From Janthinobacterium saanense (GTDB lineage Bacteria; Pseudomonadota; Gammaproteobacteria; Burkholderiales; Burkholderiaceae_D), in contig NZ_JACHCI010000005.1 of the NCBI RefSeq assembly GCF_014200675.1, positions 266,988 to 330,987 on the forward strand: a DNA stretch of 64,000 bases, given 5' to 3'. The first letter of the stretch is position 1. Each line of letters begins with the position of its first letter. Positions 53,693-62,501 of this stretch are shown piece by piece. The notes beneath the pieces are model-generated. The model was not told where the DNA came from. It did no database searches and saw nothing but the letters and a program-made list of their open reading frames with translations. The position numbers and the translations under genes are program-made.

Positions 53693-55924
53693 ATGAACAG
53701 GTATTTCAGGTCGGCTATCTTGCTGCTGTGCAGTGTTCCCCTCTTGGCCAGCGCCGCCGTGCGCATCGTCACGGGGCCGACGCCGATACGCGATGGCGAT
53801 GCCAAAGCGCGTGGCGACATCACGGTCGTCAATCAAAAACTGGCCTTTGCGCTGGCCGTCGAATCGCCCGTGCCGTATGGCGTGCCGCGCGGCGCGCTGG
53901 TCGATATCGCCGCCGTCGTCAATGGCAAGATAGGCCGCGACCGCGCCGTGTTTGCCGACTTTATTCCGAATAACTGGTCAGCCTGGCCCAATACCTATCA
54001 AAAAATCGATATTGTCGACCGTGGCCCGCAGCAAGTGGTGATACGCACCGTGCGCGACTGGGGCAAGGTGGTCATCAGCACCACGTACACCTTGAAAGAC
54101 GGCGCCGACCGCGTGGAGGTCTCGACCACCATGCGTAATGACGGCGATGCCGCTCTGCCGGGATTATTGTCTGGCCTCACCTATTGGCCCAAGGGCGGCT
54201 TTTTGTTCGGTGTGCCCGGTGCACCTGAACGTGGCCCGGCGCCCGAGGTACTGGCGCACCGCATGGTGGCCTATGACGCCGACTGGAGCGTGGCCTTGCA
54301 CGCCGCGTATTTCAATGACGTGGAATATGCCTCCAAGGATTTATATCAGTTGCATACGCTGGCGCCTGGCGAGAGCCGCCAGTTTGATGGCTGGCTGCAA
54401 GTGGGGACCAGCGGCGACCTGGCGCCCGTGATGCGGGCCGAGATAGCACGCGATGGCTTGCCGTCCGGTGTAGTGCGCGGCACCGTGCGCGGTATGGACG
54501 GCAAGCCAGTGAAGCAAGCGGTGCTGGTGCTGGAAAAAGCCGGCAAACCTTACGGTTGGGCGCTGGCGCCTGCGGGCAGCTACAACATGCAATTGCCGCT
54601 CGGTGATTATCAAATCTATGCCACCGCCAAGGGCTATCGCCAGACGGCGCGACAATCCCTGACGGTGGCTGGCGGCCAGCCGCTAACCCGGGATTTCAGC
54701 CAGTTGCAAGGGCCGGGCACCATCCATTTTGACGTCAAGAATGCGAAATCACTGCCGCTCGATGCGCGCATCGTGATCAGCCAAGGCCAGCAGCCGGTGG
54801 TGGAGTTTCTCGGCAAGAAGACCTTCTTTACAGAACTGTACCGCAAGGGCAAGGCTGACGTCAGCCTGGCGCCCGGCGCCTATGTCTTCACGGTCTCGTC
54901 GGGCGGCGGTTTCCTGAACGAAGCGGTGCAACTGCCTGTGCAAGTGCATGCCGGCGTGCAGCAGCGGGCCGAGGTGGTGCTCAAGCCCTTTGCCGAGCCG
55001 GCGACGCGCCGCTGGTTTGCCGCCGACCTGCACCACCATGCGGACCAGGCCGAAGCGGTGACGCCGCCTGCGGATCTGGCCCGCGCGCAGCTGGCGGCCG
55101 GGCTCGATTTGCTGTTCGTCAGCGATCACGACACCATGATCAATTTGCCTGAGCTGGCCAGCATTGCCGGCCGGCGCAAGCTGCCATTTATCGGCTCCAT
55201 GGAATTGTCGGCTTCGTGGGCGCATTTCAATGCCTATCCCTTGAAGGCTGGGCAAAAGCTGGCCATCGACATGAGCACGGCGACGGTGGACCAGATCTTT
55301 GCCGAAGCGCGCCGCCTGGGGGCGACGACGATACAGGTCAACCACCCCTTCATTCCCTACGGCTATTTCGCCAGCCTGGACGCCAGGCTGGCGCCGGGCG
55401 GTTTCAATGGGGACTTTAATGTGGTGGAAATCAATGCTTCCACACCAGGCGACGACGTCAAGGTATTGCACAAATTGTGGCAATACTGGAACGAGGGCAA
55501 GCCTTATTACCTGAGCGGCGGCACCGATGTGCATGACGTGTGGAATGATGTGTCGGGCCGGGTGCGCACCTTTGCCCAGGTCGACGGGCAACTGACGCCG
55601 GCCAACTACAGCGCGGCCGTCAAGGCGGGTCACAGCTATGTGAGCGCCGGTCCGCTGATCTATCCCGATACCGTGTTTGGCACGCGCCTGGCAAAACGGC
55701 CAGCTACCCTGGGTTTTGATTTGCAGGCATTGGCTGGCATCAAGAAGGTCGAGCTGATCGGTGGCGGGGTGGTGGCCGCCAGTTTGACTTTTGACGATTT
55801 CCCGCGTACGCGCCGCGTCGACTTCATGCCGACCGACAACGCCGCCTGGTATGCCTTGATCGTGGAAGACCGTGATGGCCACAAGGCCTACAGCAATCCT
55901 GTCTGGATCGGGCCACAGCCCTGA
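53693..55924 (+). CDS. Secreted CehA/McbA-family PHP-domain metallohydrolase
   Basis: A 743-residue exported enzyme. A signal peptide (ILLLCSVPLLASA) precedes a beta-rich N-terminal part. Two carboxypeptidase-regulatory-like segments are visible (GVVRGTVRGMDGKPVKQAVL, near residue 265; GTIHFDVKNAKSLPLDARIV, near 342). A C-terminal PHP phosphoesterase-like domain has the metal motifs ADLHHHADQAEAV (~447), FVSDHDTMINL (~478) and a later GGTDVHDVWND. CehA/McbA relatives hydrolyse carbamate insecticides, but natural substrates vary. GGAAAGAG precedes ATG 53693. It lies directly behind the TonB receptor and converges with the IclR gene, whose stop abuts its own. Confidence 0.85.
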   Translation: MNRYFRSAILLLCSVPLLASAAVRIVTGPTPIRDGDAKARGDITVVNQKLAFALAVESPVPYGVPRGALVDIAAVVNGKIGRDRAVFADFIPNNWSAWPNTYQKIDIVDRGPQQVVIRTVRDWGKVVISTTYTLKDGADRVEVSTTMRNDGDAALPGLLSGLTYWPKGGFLFGVPGAPERGPAPEVLAHRMVAYDADWSVALHAAYFNDVEYASKDLYQLHTLAPGESRQFDGWLQVGTSGDLAPVMRAEIARDGLPSGVVRGTVRGMDGKPVKQAVLVLEKAGKPYGWALAPAGSYNMQLPLGDYQIYATAKGYRQTARQSLTVAGGQPLTRDFSQLQGPGTIHFDVKNAKSLPLDARIVISQGQQPVVEFLGKKTFFTELYRKGKADVSLAPGAYVFTVSSGGGFLNEAVQLPVQVHAGVQQRAEVVLKPFAEPATRRWFAADLHHHADQAEAVTPPADLARAQLAAGLDLLFVSDHDTMINLPELASIAGRRKLPFIGSMELSASWAHFNAYPLKAGQKLAIDMSTATVDQIFAEARRLGATTIQVNHPFIPYGYFASLDARLAPGGFNGDFNVVEINASTPGDDVKVLHKLWQYWNEGKPYYLSGGTDVHDVWNDVSGRVRTFAQVDGQLTPANYSAAVKAGHSYVSAGPLIYPDTVFGTRLAKRPATLGFDLQALAGIKKVELIGGGVVAASLTFDDFPRTRRVDFMPTDNAAWYALIVEDRDGHKAYSNPVWIGPQP

Positions 55925-56746
55925 TCATTTTTGCATGCGCACCAGCGCGCTCACCTTGTCGGCGGTGGCCAGCAGTTTTGGCAAGGTGTGTTCCAGCAAG
56001 TGTGTCACCGATGGGCCTGCTGTCTGGCCGCTGGCGTTAATCGCCGCCACGATCTTGCCGGAGCGGTCAAACACGGGCGCAGCCAGGGCGATCAGGCCTT
56101 GTTCCAGTTCTTCCTGCACCAGGCTCCAGCCCTGGCGCCGGACCTGGGCGATTTCTGCCATCAAGGCATCGATATCGGTGACGGTGGCCGGTGTCAGTTT
56201 CAGCAGCGGCATGTTGGATAACTTGCTGCGCAACGCATCGGGCGACAGGCCCGACAGCAAGACCCGGCCCATCGAGGTGCAATACGCGGGCAAGCGGCTG
56301 CCGATGCCCAGGTTGATCGACATGGTGCGGTGGGCCGACAGGCGCACCACATACACGATGTCGTTGCCGTCCAACACGGTCGCCGAGCAAGCCTGACGCA
56401 GGGACAGAGTCAGCTCTTCCAGCAGCGGCTGGGCCTGCGTCCAGACGGGCAAGGACGACAGATAGGCGTAGCCGAGGTCCAGTACTTTGGGCGTCAAGCG
56501 GAATAAACGCCCGTCGGCTTCCACATAACCCAGGTGCAGCAGGGTGTGCAGGATGCGCCGCGCGCCGGCCCGCGTCAGCTCTGCCCGTTCAGCCACTTCG
56601 CTCAGGGTTTGCTGGGGCGCATCGGCGCCAAAGCTGCGCAACACGGCCAGTCCGCGCGCGAACGATTGCACATAGCTGTCGCCAGGACGGGGCGCCCCGT
56701 CAGCAGCTTCTTGCTCGGAAATTGTCGCGTTACTGCTCTCGTTCAT
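55925..56746 (-). CDS. IclR family regulator of the beta-ketoadipate genes (PcaR/PcaU/PobR group)
   Basis: A 273-residue regulator. The winged helix spans SFARGLAVLRSFGADAPQQT to LTRAGARRILHTLLHLGYVE. The effector domain contains SINLGIGSRLPAYCTSMGRV and APVFDRSGKIVAAINASGQT. This is the PcaR/PobR type, which responds to beta-ketoadipate, protocatechuate or similar. It is divergent from pcaI across 163 bases that hold a strong inverted repeat. An activator role at pcaIJF is likely from context. Confidence 0.92.
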   Translation of the reverse strand: MNESSNATISEQEAADGAPRPGDSYVQSFARGLAVLRSFGADAPQQTLSEVAERAELTRAGARRILHTLLHLGYVEADGRLFRLTPKVLDLGYAYLSSLPVWTQAQPLLEELTLSLRQACSATVLDGNDIVYVVRLSAHRTMSINLGIGSRLPAYCTSMGRVLLSGLSPDALRSKLSNMPLLKLTPATVTDIDALMAEIAQVRRQGWSLVQEELEQGLIALAAPVFDRSGKIVAAINASGQTAGPSVTHLLEHTLPKLLATADKVSALVRMQK

Positions 56747-56842
56747 AGGAATTCCACTTGATTAAGCTGGCAATTATAGCAATGGAGACCGCTGGCCCTG
56801 CAAATTGACAAGTGCTGCGATCAGGCATATTCTCACGAATAA

Positions 56843-56876
56843 GTTCTAAATGCGAATATTTGTTCGTATATAGAAC
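56843..56876. promoter_or_regulatory. Candidate IclR-type operator in the pca divergent promoter
   Basis: A nested palindrome: outer GTTCTA...TAGAAC and inner CGAATATTTGTTCG (CGAA/TTCG). A further ACGAATAAGTTC overlaps its left side. IclR-family activators of aromatic pathways bind such AT-rich repeats between divergent genes. The site is 33 bases upstream of the pcaI start. Confidence 0.6.
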
Positions 56877-56909
56877 ATTTTAGTATACCTTACAAAAGGA
56901 GACAGCAAG

Positions 56910-57611
56910 ATGATCGACAAACTCCGCTCCAGCGTGGCCGACGCGCTGGCCGATATCCACGATGGCGCCACCATCATGATTGGCGGCTTTGGCGGCGCGG
57001 GCCAGCCCGCCGAACTGATCGATGGCCTGATTGCCCATGGCGCGCGCGACCTGGTGATCGTCAACAACAATGCGGGCAATGGCGACACGGGCCTGGCCGC
57101 GCTGCTGAAAAACGGGCAAGTGCGCAAGATCATTTGCTCCTTCCCCCGCCAGGCCGATTCCCATGTGTTCGATGCTTTGTACCGCTCCGGCAAGCTGGAA
57201 CTGGAATTGGTGCCGCAAGGTAATCTGGCCGAGCGCATCCGCGCCGCCGGCGCCGGCATCGGCGGCTTTTTCACCCCCACCGGCTACGGCACGCAATTGG
57301 CTGTTGGCAAGGAAACGCGCGAAATCGATGGCCGCATGTATGTGTTTGAATCGCCGATCCACGCTGACTTTGCGCTGATCAAGGCCGAGCAGGGCGACCG
57401 CTGGGGCAACCTGACCTACCGCAAGACGGCGCGCAACTTCGGTCCCATCATGGCCATGGCCGCCAAGGTCAGCATTGCTTCCGTGCACGAAGTTGCCGAA
57501 CTGGGCAGCATCGACCCTGAACACGTCATCACGCCGGGCCTGTTTGTGCAGCGCATCGTGCAAGTGCCGCGCACGGCCACCGGCCCCGCCGGCTTCAAGG
57601 CAGCCGCCTGA
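56910..57611 (+). CDS. pcaI: 3-oxoadipate CoA-transferase subunit A
   Basis: With PcaJ it moves CoA from succinyl-CoA to beta-ketoadipate. The 233-residue protein has the subunit A pattern TIMIGGFGGAGQPAELIDGL, VNNNAGNGDTGLAALLKNGQ and FFTPTGYGTQLAVGKETREI. AAGGAG precedes ATG 56910. It starts the pcaIJF block and lies 11 bases before pcaJ. Confidence 0.95.
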   Translation: MIDKLRSSVADALADIHDGATIMIGGFGGAGQPAELIDGLIAHGARDLVIVNNNAGNGDTGLAALLKNGQVRKIICSFPRQADSHVFDALYRSGKLELELVPQGNLAERIRAAGAGIGGFFTPTGYGTQLAVGKETREIDGRMYVFESPIHADFALIKAEQGDRWGNLTYRKTARNFGPIMAMAAKVSIASVHEVAELGSIDPEHVITPGLFVQRIVQVPRTATGPAGFKAAA

Positions 57612-57622
57612 AAGAAACTCAT

Positions 57623-58267
57623 ATGAATAAATGGAATCGAGACCAGATGGCGGCCCGCGTGGCGCTTGATATCAATGACGGTGCGGTGGTCAACCTCGGG
57701 ATCGGCTTGCCGACCCTGGTGGCCAACCACTTGCCTGCCGGTGCAGAAATCATCTTGCACAGCGAAAATGGCGTGATCGGCATGGGCCCGGCGCCCGCGC
57801 CCGGCGCAGAAGATTACGACCTGATCAATGCCGGCAAGCAGCCCGTCACCCTGCTCGCTGGCGGCAGTTATTTTCACCATGCCGACAGTTTCGCCATGAT
57901 GCGCGGCGGCCACCTGGATATCTGCGTGCTGGGCGCCTTTCAGGTGTCCGCCACGGGCGACCTGGCCAACTGGCACACGGGCGCGCCCGACGCGATTCCT
58001 GCCGTGGGCGGCGCCATGGACCTGGCCATCGGCGCCAAGAAAACCTGGGTCATGATGGAATTGCTGACAAAAACGGGCGACAGCAAGCTGGTGCAGGCCT
58101 GCACTTATCCGCTGACGGGCATAGGCTGCGTCAGCCGCATCTATAGCGACCTGGCCGTGATCGACCTGGGGCCGTCCGGCGCCACGGTGGTTGAACTGGT
58201 GGAGGGCATGACCCTGGAACAATTGCAAGCCTTGACGCCGGTGCCGCTGGCTGACGGCCGTAAATAA
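57623..58267 (+). CDS. pcaJ: 3-oxoadipate CoA-transferase subunit B
   Basis: This is the catalytic subunit, 214 residues. The active-site Glu lies in ILHSENGVIGMGPAPAPGAE, and VNLGIGLPTLVANHLPAG and CVLGAFQVSATGDLANWHTG are typical. It works as a heteromer with PcaI and lies 25 bases before pcaF. Confidence 0.95.
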   Translation: MNKWNRDQMAARVALDINDGAVVNLGIGLPTLVANHLPAGAEIILHSENGVIGMGPAPAPGAEDYDLINAGKQPVTLLAGGSYFHHADSFAMMRGGHLDICVLGAFQVSATGDLANWHTGAPDAIPAVGGAMDLAIGAKKTWVMMELLTKTGDSKLVQACTYPLTGIGCVSRIYSDLAVIDLGPSGATVVELVEGMTLEQLQALTPVPLADGRK

Positions 58268-58292
58268 CGAAACCTTTCTTGGAGGAAAGAAC

Positions 58293-59495
58293 ATGACTCA
58301 CGCATTGATCTGTGACGGCCAGCGTACGCCGTTTGGCCGCTACGGCGGTAGTTTGTCCGGCGTGCGCGCCGACGATCTGGGCGCCGTGCCCATCCGCGCC
58401 TTGATGGCGCGCAACCCGAACGTGGACTGGGCAGCCGTCACCGACGTGCTGTACGGCTGCGCCAACCAGGCTGGCGAAGACAACCGCAACGTGGCCCGCA
58501 TGGTGGCCTTGCTGGCCGGTTTGCCGATTTCGGTGCCGGGCGCGACCCTGAACCGTTTGTGCGGTTCGGGCCTGGACGCCATCGGCAGCGCGGCCCGTTT
58601 CATCAAGAGCGGCGAAGCGGGTCTGATGATCGCGGGCGGCGTGGAAAGCATGAGCCGTGCGCCGTTTGTGATGGGCAAGGCCGACAGCGCGTTTTCGCGC
58701 GGCATGAAGATGGAAGACACGACCATAGGCTGGCGTTTCATCAATCCCCTGATGAAGGCACAATACGGCGTCGATTCCATGCCGGAAACAGCGGAAAACG
58801 TGGCGGCCGAATACGGCATCAGCCGCGCCGACCAGGACTTGATGGCCTTGTCCAGCCAGGTCAAAGCGCTGGCCGCGCAGCAAGCGGGTGTGTTCGATAG
58901 TGAAATTTGCCCCGTTAGCATCGCGCAAAAGAAGGGCGATCCCGTGATCGTCAGCCGCGACGAGCATCCGCGCGCCACCACCCTGGAAACTCTGGCTAAA
59001 CTGAAACCCGTGGTGCGTGCCGATGGCACGATTACGGCGGGCAATGCGTCCGGCGTCAATGATGGCGCGGCGGCCTTGCTGCTGGCCGATGAAGCCAACG
59101 CGGCCCGTTACGGCCTGACGCCGCGCGCGCGCGTGGTGGCCATGGCGACGGCTGGCGTGGCGCCGCGCGTGATGGGCATCGGCCCTGCGCCAGCCACCTT
59201 GAAAGTGCTGGCCATGACAGGCTTGCGCCTGGAGGATTTCGACGTGATTGAATTGAATGAAGCGTTTGCCGCCCAGGGCCTGGCCGTGATCCGCCAGTTG
59301 GGGCTGCGCGACGACGATCCGCGCATCAATCCGAATGGCGGCGCGATCGCGCTCGGCCATCCGCTGGGCGCCTCCGGTGCGCGGCTGGCATTAACGGCCG
59401 TCAACCAGCTGCACCGCACGGGGGGGCGCTATGCCCTGTGCACCATGTGCATCGGCGTGGGCCAGGGCATCGCGCTGGTGCTGGAGCGCGTTTGA
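58293..59495 (+). CDS. pcaF: 3-oxoadipyl-CoA thiolase
   Basis: It splits beta-ketoadipyl-CoA into succinyl-CoA and acetyl-CoA, the end of aromatic degradation through protocatechuate or catechol. The 400-residue thiolase has the nucleophile Cys in [53 protein letters not shown] and the second Cys in [21 protein letters not shown] precedes ATG 58293. A hairpin terminator directly follows. Confidence 0.96.
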   Translation: MTHALICDGQRTPFGRYGGSLSGVRADDLGAVPIRALMARNPNVDWAAVTDVLYGCANQAGEDNRNVARMVALLAGLPISVPGATLNRLCGSGLDAIGSAARFIKSGEAGLMIAGGVESMSRAPFVMGKADSAFSRGMKMEDTTIGWRFINPLMKAQYGVDSMPETAENVAAEYGISRADQDLMALSSQVKALAAQQAGVFDSEICPVSIAQKKGDPVIVSRDEHPRATTLETLAKLKPVVRADGTITAGNASGVNDGAAALLLADEANAARYGLTPRARVVAMATAGVAPRVMGIGPAPATLKVLAMTGLRLEDFDVIELNEAFAAQGLAVIRQLGLRDDDPRINPNGGAIALGHPLGASGARLALTAVNQLHRTGGRYALCTMCIGVGQGIALVLERV

Positions 59496-59505
59496 CACTG
59501 AAGGT

Positions 59506-59526
59506 AGCCGGCTTTGCCGGCTTTTT
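59506..59526 (+). terminator. Intrinsic terminator between pcaF and the MFS gene
   Basis: Stem AGCCGGC/GCCGGCT with a TTT loop and a short T run. It may attenuate the transporter relative to pcaIJF. Confidence 0.75.
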
Positions 59527-59547
59527 CGATTTGAAAAGAAGAATGAC

Positions 59548-60837
59548 ATGACTGACACGACACAAGACCTTGCGCAGCTCACTTCGGCGCAGCGCATCAA
59601 GGCCATCATCGGCGCCTCTTCGGGCAACCTGGTCGAATGGTTCGACTTCTATATCTACTCGTTTTGTTCGCTGTATTTCTCGCACGCTTTTTTCCCCTCG
59701 GGTAATGCGACCACGCAGCTGCTGCAAACGGCCGGCATCTTTGCCGCCGGTTTCCTGATGCGTCCGGTGGGCGGCTGGCTGTTTGGCCGCATCGCCGACA
59801 AATATGGCCGCCGCAAGTCGATGATGATTTCCGTGCTGATGATGTGCGGCGGCTCGCTGATGATCGCCATCATGCCGACCTACGCCACCATCGGCGCGCT
59901 CGCGCCTGTGCTGCTGCTGGTTGCGCGCCTGTTCCAGGGCTTGTCCGTGGGCGGCGAATACGGCACCAGCGCCACCTACATGAGTGAAGTATCGGAATCG
60001 GGCAGGCGCGGTTTCTTTGCTTCCTTCCAATACGTGACCCTGATCGGCGGCCAGCTGCTCGCCTTGCTGGTGCTGGTGACCTTGCAGCAACTGTTGAGCC
60101 TGGAAGAATTGCGCGCCTGGGGCTGGCGCATCCCCTTCATCTGCGGCGCGCTGGTCGCGCTGGTGTCGCTGAATTTGCGCAAATCCTTGACGGAAACCAC
60201 CACCGCCCACGAGCGCAAGGGCAAGGATGCGGGCAGCTTGCGCGGCTTGCTCAAACACAAGCGCGCTTTTGTCACCGTGCTGGGTTTTACGGCTGGCGGC
60301 TCGCTGGTGTTCTACACCTTCACCACCTATATGCAGAAATACCTGGTCAACACGGCCGGCATGAATGAAAAGATGGCCAGCGCCATCATGACCTGGGCCT
60401 TGCTGGTCTACATGATCATGCAGCCCATCTTTGGCGCCCTGTCCGACCGCATCGGCCGGCGCACCTCGATGCTGTTCTTTGGCGGCCTGGCTACGGTGTG
60501 CGTGTTGCCCATCATGCATGCGCTGAAAGACGTCAGCAATCCGTATATGGCCTTCGGCCTGATCGTCATCGCGCTGGCCGTGATCAGTTTTTATACTTCG
60601 ATCAGTGGCTTGATCAAGGCGGAAATGTTTCCCGTCGAAGTGCGCGCACTGGGCGTGGGCCTGTCGTACGCGATTGCCAATGCCGTCTTCGGCGGTTCGG
60701 CCGAATACGTGGCGCTGCAGTTCAAGGCGCTACACGTGGAATCCTATTTTTATTGGTATGTTTCCATCATGTGTCTGATCTCTTTCATCGTTGCCATCCG
60801 CATGCCGGACCCGGGCCGCTCCGGCCTGCTGAAATAG
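59548..60837 (+). CDS. MFS dicarboxylate transporter (alpha-ketoglutarate permease / PcaT type)
   Basis: A 429-residue 12-TM transporter of the metabolite:H+ symporter family. It has [54 protein letters not shown] and [14 protein letters not shown], the KgtP/PcaT signatures. Its place behind pcaIJF suggests uptake of beta-ketoadipate or a related dicarboxylate. The start at 59548 follows AAGAAG; the open frame to 59431 overlaps pcaF. Assignment as pcaT is contextual. Confidence 0.88.
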   Translation: MTDTTQDLAQLTSAQRIKAIIGASSGNLVEWFDFYIYSFCSLYFSHAFFPSGNATTQLLQTAGIFAAGFLMRPVGGWLFGRIADKYGRRKSMMISVLMMCGGSLMIAIMPTYATIGALAPVLLLVARLFQGLSVGGEYGTSATYMSEVSESGRRGFFASFQYVTLIGGQLLALLVLVTLQQLLSLEELRAWGWRIPFICGALVALVSLNLRKSLTETTTAHERKGKDAGSLRGLLKHKRAFVTVLGFTAGGSLVFYTFTTYMQKYLVNTAGMNEKMASAIMTWALLVYMIMQPIFGALSDRIGRRTSMLFFGGLATVCVLPIMHALKDVSNPYMAFGLIVIALAVISFYTSISGLIKAEMFPVEVRALGVGLSYAIANAVFGGSAEYVALQFKALHVESYFYWYVSIMCLISFIVAIRMPDPGRSGLLK

Positions 60838-60928
60838 CCTAATCGTCGTAGAATAAGGCATGGCAGCGACCGTCTGCCATGCTCAAGTTTTACTCCATAT
60901 TTCATCGTTCCACCTCCAGGAGCTTTTC

Positions 60929-61624
60929 ATGTCGTATGTTATTACCGCACCCGTCCAGCCCAGCGTTCCTGTTGTCGGCAGCACCGACACCTTTCCCGTG
61001 CACCGCATCTATTGCGTAGGCCGCAACTATGTCGACCACGCCAAGGAAATGGGCCACACGGGCCGCGAGGCGCCTTTCTTTTTCATGAAGCCAGCCGGCG
61101 CCGTGCTGCCCGTGGCCGCAGGCGTGACGGGCGCATTGCCGTATCCGCCACAAACCCAGGACTACCAGCACGAGATGGAACTGGTGGTGGCCATCGGCAA
61201 GGGCGGCAGCGACATCGCCGCCGCCGATGCCCTGCAACACGTATGGGGTTACGCCGTGGGCCTGGACATGACGCGCCGCGACCTGCAGGGCGAAGCGAAA
61301 AAGCTGGGCCGCCCCTGGGATACGGGCAAGGGCTTTGAACAGTCGGCGCCGATCGGCCCCATCACGCCAGCCGCGCAGGCAGGCGATATCGGCAAGGCTG
61401 CCATCACCCTGCACGTGAACGGCGCCCTGCGCCAGGGCAGCACCACCGATATGCTGATCTGGAACGTGGCTGAAACCATTGCCGACCTGTCGAAATATTT
61501 CACCCTGCAGCCGGGCGACCTGATCTATTCGGGCACGCCAGCGGGCGTGGCAGCCGTGCAGCGCGGCGATGAGCTGGTCGGCGCGATTAGCGGCCTGACC
61601 GACTTGCGTGTCAAGGTCGTGTAA
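60929..61624 (+). CDS. Fumarylacetoacetate hydrolase family protein
   Basis: A 231-residue metal-dependent C-C hydrolase/isomerase of the FAH fold. VHRIYCVGRNYVDHAKEMG, FFMKPAGAVLPVA, DYQHEMELVVAIGKGG (metal-binding Glu) and GDLIYSGTPAGVAAVQRGDE are present. Family members open or hydrolyse acylpyruvates, oxaloacetate or homoprotocatechuate products. AGGAGC precedes ATG 60929. Closeness to pca genes suggests aromatic or organic-acid catabolism; the exact substrate is not visible. Confidence 0.9.
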   Translation: MSYVITAPVQPSVPVVGSTDTFPVHRIYCVGRNYVDHAKEMGHTGREAPFFFMKPAGAVLPVAAGVTGALPYPPQTQDYQHEMELVVAIGKGGSDIAAADALQHVWGYAVGLDMTRRDLQGEAKKLGRPWDTGKGFEQSAPIGPITPAAQAGDIGKAAITLHVNGALRQGSTTDMLIWNVAETIADLSKYFTLQPGDLIYSGTPAGVAAVQRGDELVGAISGLTDLRVKVV

Positions 61625-61649
61625 AGAGCGCTGCCGTACGGCGTGACCG

Positions 61650-61685
61650 GCCCGCATGGCGTAGCATCGCCCTGCGGGCTTTTTT
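61650..61685 (+). terminator. Intrinsic terminator after the FAH-family gene
   Basis: Stem GCCCGCA/TGCGGGC, with an inner GGCG/CGCC pairing and six T residues. Confidence 0.85.
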
Positions 61686-61705
61686 AATCAGACGAGGAGA
61701 CAGCC

Positions 61706-62032
61706 ATGATGAACGACACCTACGCCGTGGCCCAGCCTACGCGCGCCGAGATCGATGCCTTGACGGGGCCGGCCTTGCTGGAGTTCGGCACCGGCTGGTG
61801 CGGCCATTGCCGCGCCAGCCATGCACCTTTGGCGGCTGCGTTCGCCAGCCATGACGGCGTGCCGCATATCCGCGTGGAAGACGGCCCCGGCCGCGCGCTG
61901 GGCCGCTCGTTCCGCGTCAAGCTGTGGCCGACCTTGATCTTCCTCAAGGATGGCCAGGAAGTGGCGCGTCTGGTGCGTCCGCTCGACAGCGCGGAGATCG
62001 ACCAGGCGTTCGCGCTGATCGATGCGTTCTAG
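61706..62032 (+). CDS. Thioredoxin-like protein with CGHC active site
   Basis: A 108-residue thioredoxin fold. The active site EFGTGWCGHCRASHAPL has CGHC, as in protein disulfide isomerases, rather than CGPC. The cis-Pro lies in VKLWPTLIFLKDGQEVARL. There is no signal peptide, so it acts in the cytosol. GAGGAGA precedes the tandem ATGs at 61706 and 61709. It stands between two terminators or gaps, as a single-gene unit. Confidence 0.92.
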   Translation: MMNDTYAVAQPTRAEIDALTGPALLEFGTGWCGHCRASHAPLAAAFASHDGVPHIRVEDGPGRALGRSFRVKLWPTLIFLKDGQEVARLVRPLDSAEIDQAFALIDAF

Positions 62033-62501
62033 TAGTCTTTACCCCATCATTTCTTGCCGCACAGTATCTCAGCGCGTATTATGAGGTCTACAGCAAGATC
62101 AACGGCATCTGTCAAAGGATGCCGGCGCGATCATCAGCGGCCCGCTCCACCCGGAATGGCCGCAGGCTAGCACTCACCACAGTGACGATGCCGCGATGCT
62201 TTAGCAGGTCTGGCATGGAGTGCCTGGCGACACGCCGGGTTTGACCACGTCTCTCATCCCCTGACGACCTTCCTGCCGTGCCCCGGTTTGACCCGGATGG
62301 CGCACGACCGTTGTTTCTCTGATCGGCTTCCAGCACAGCGTAGCGACACATAGACGCATGAAATTTGTTTGCAAATTCATCAGCCAAGGCGCTCGCGCGC
62401 GGCTATGATATGTGCACAAGGCGTCGAGACAACGCTGAGCTGCTGCCTGAACAAACATCCAGAGAATGGCCTTTAGACACCCTCCCGAAGGAGCGCAGTA
62501 C
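62033..62501. other. Non-coding stretch before the last MFS gene
   Basis: 469 bases. Short frames on both strands (for example minus 62112-62387) lack ribosome sites and protein-like motifs. Two GGTTTGACC-like segments (about 62238 and 62285) are spaced some 47 bases apart. No RNA gene was recognised. The last ~60 bases include the promoter side of the transporter gene. Confidence 0.45.

Noticed and set aside
62112..62387. Possible transposase remnant on the minus strand before the last MFS gene
   Set aside because: The Arg-rich translation matches no transposase motif I know, and there are no inverted repeats or target duplications.
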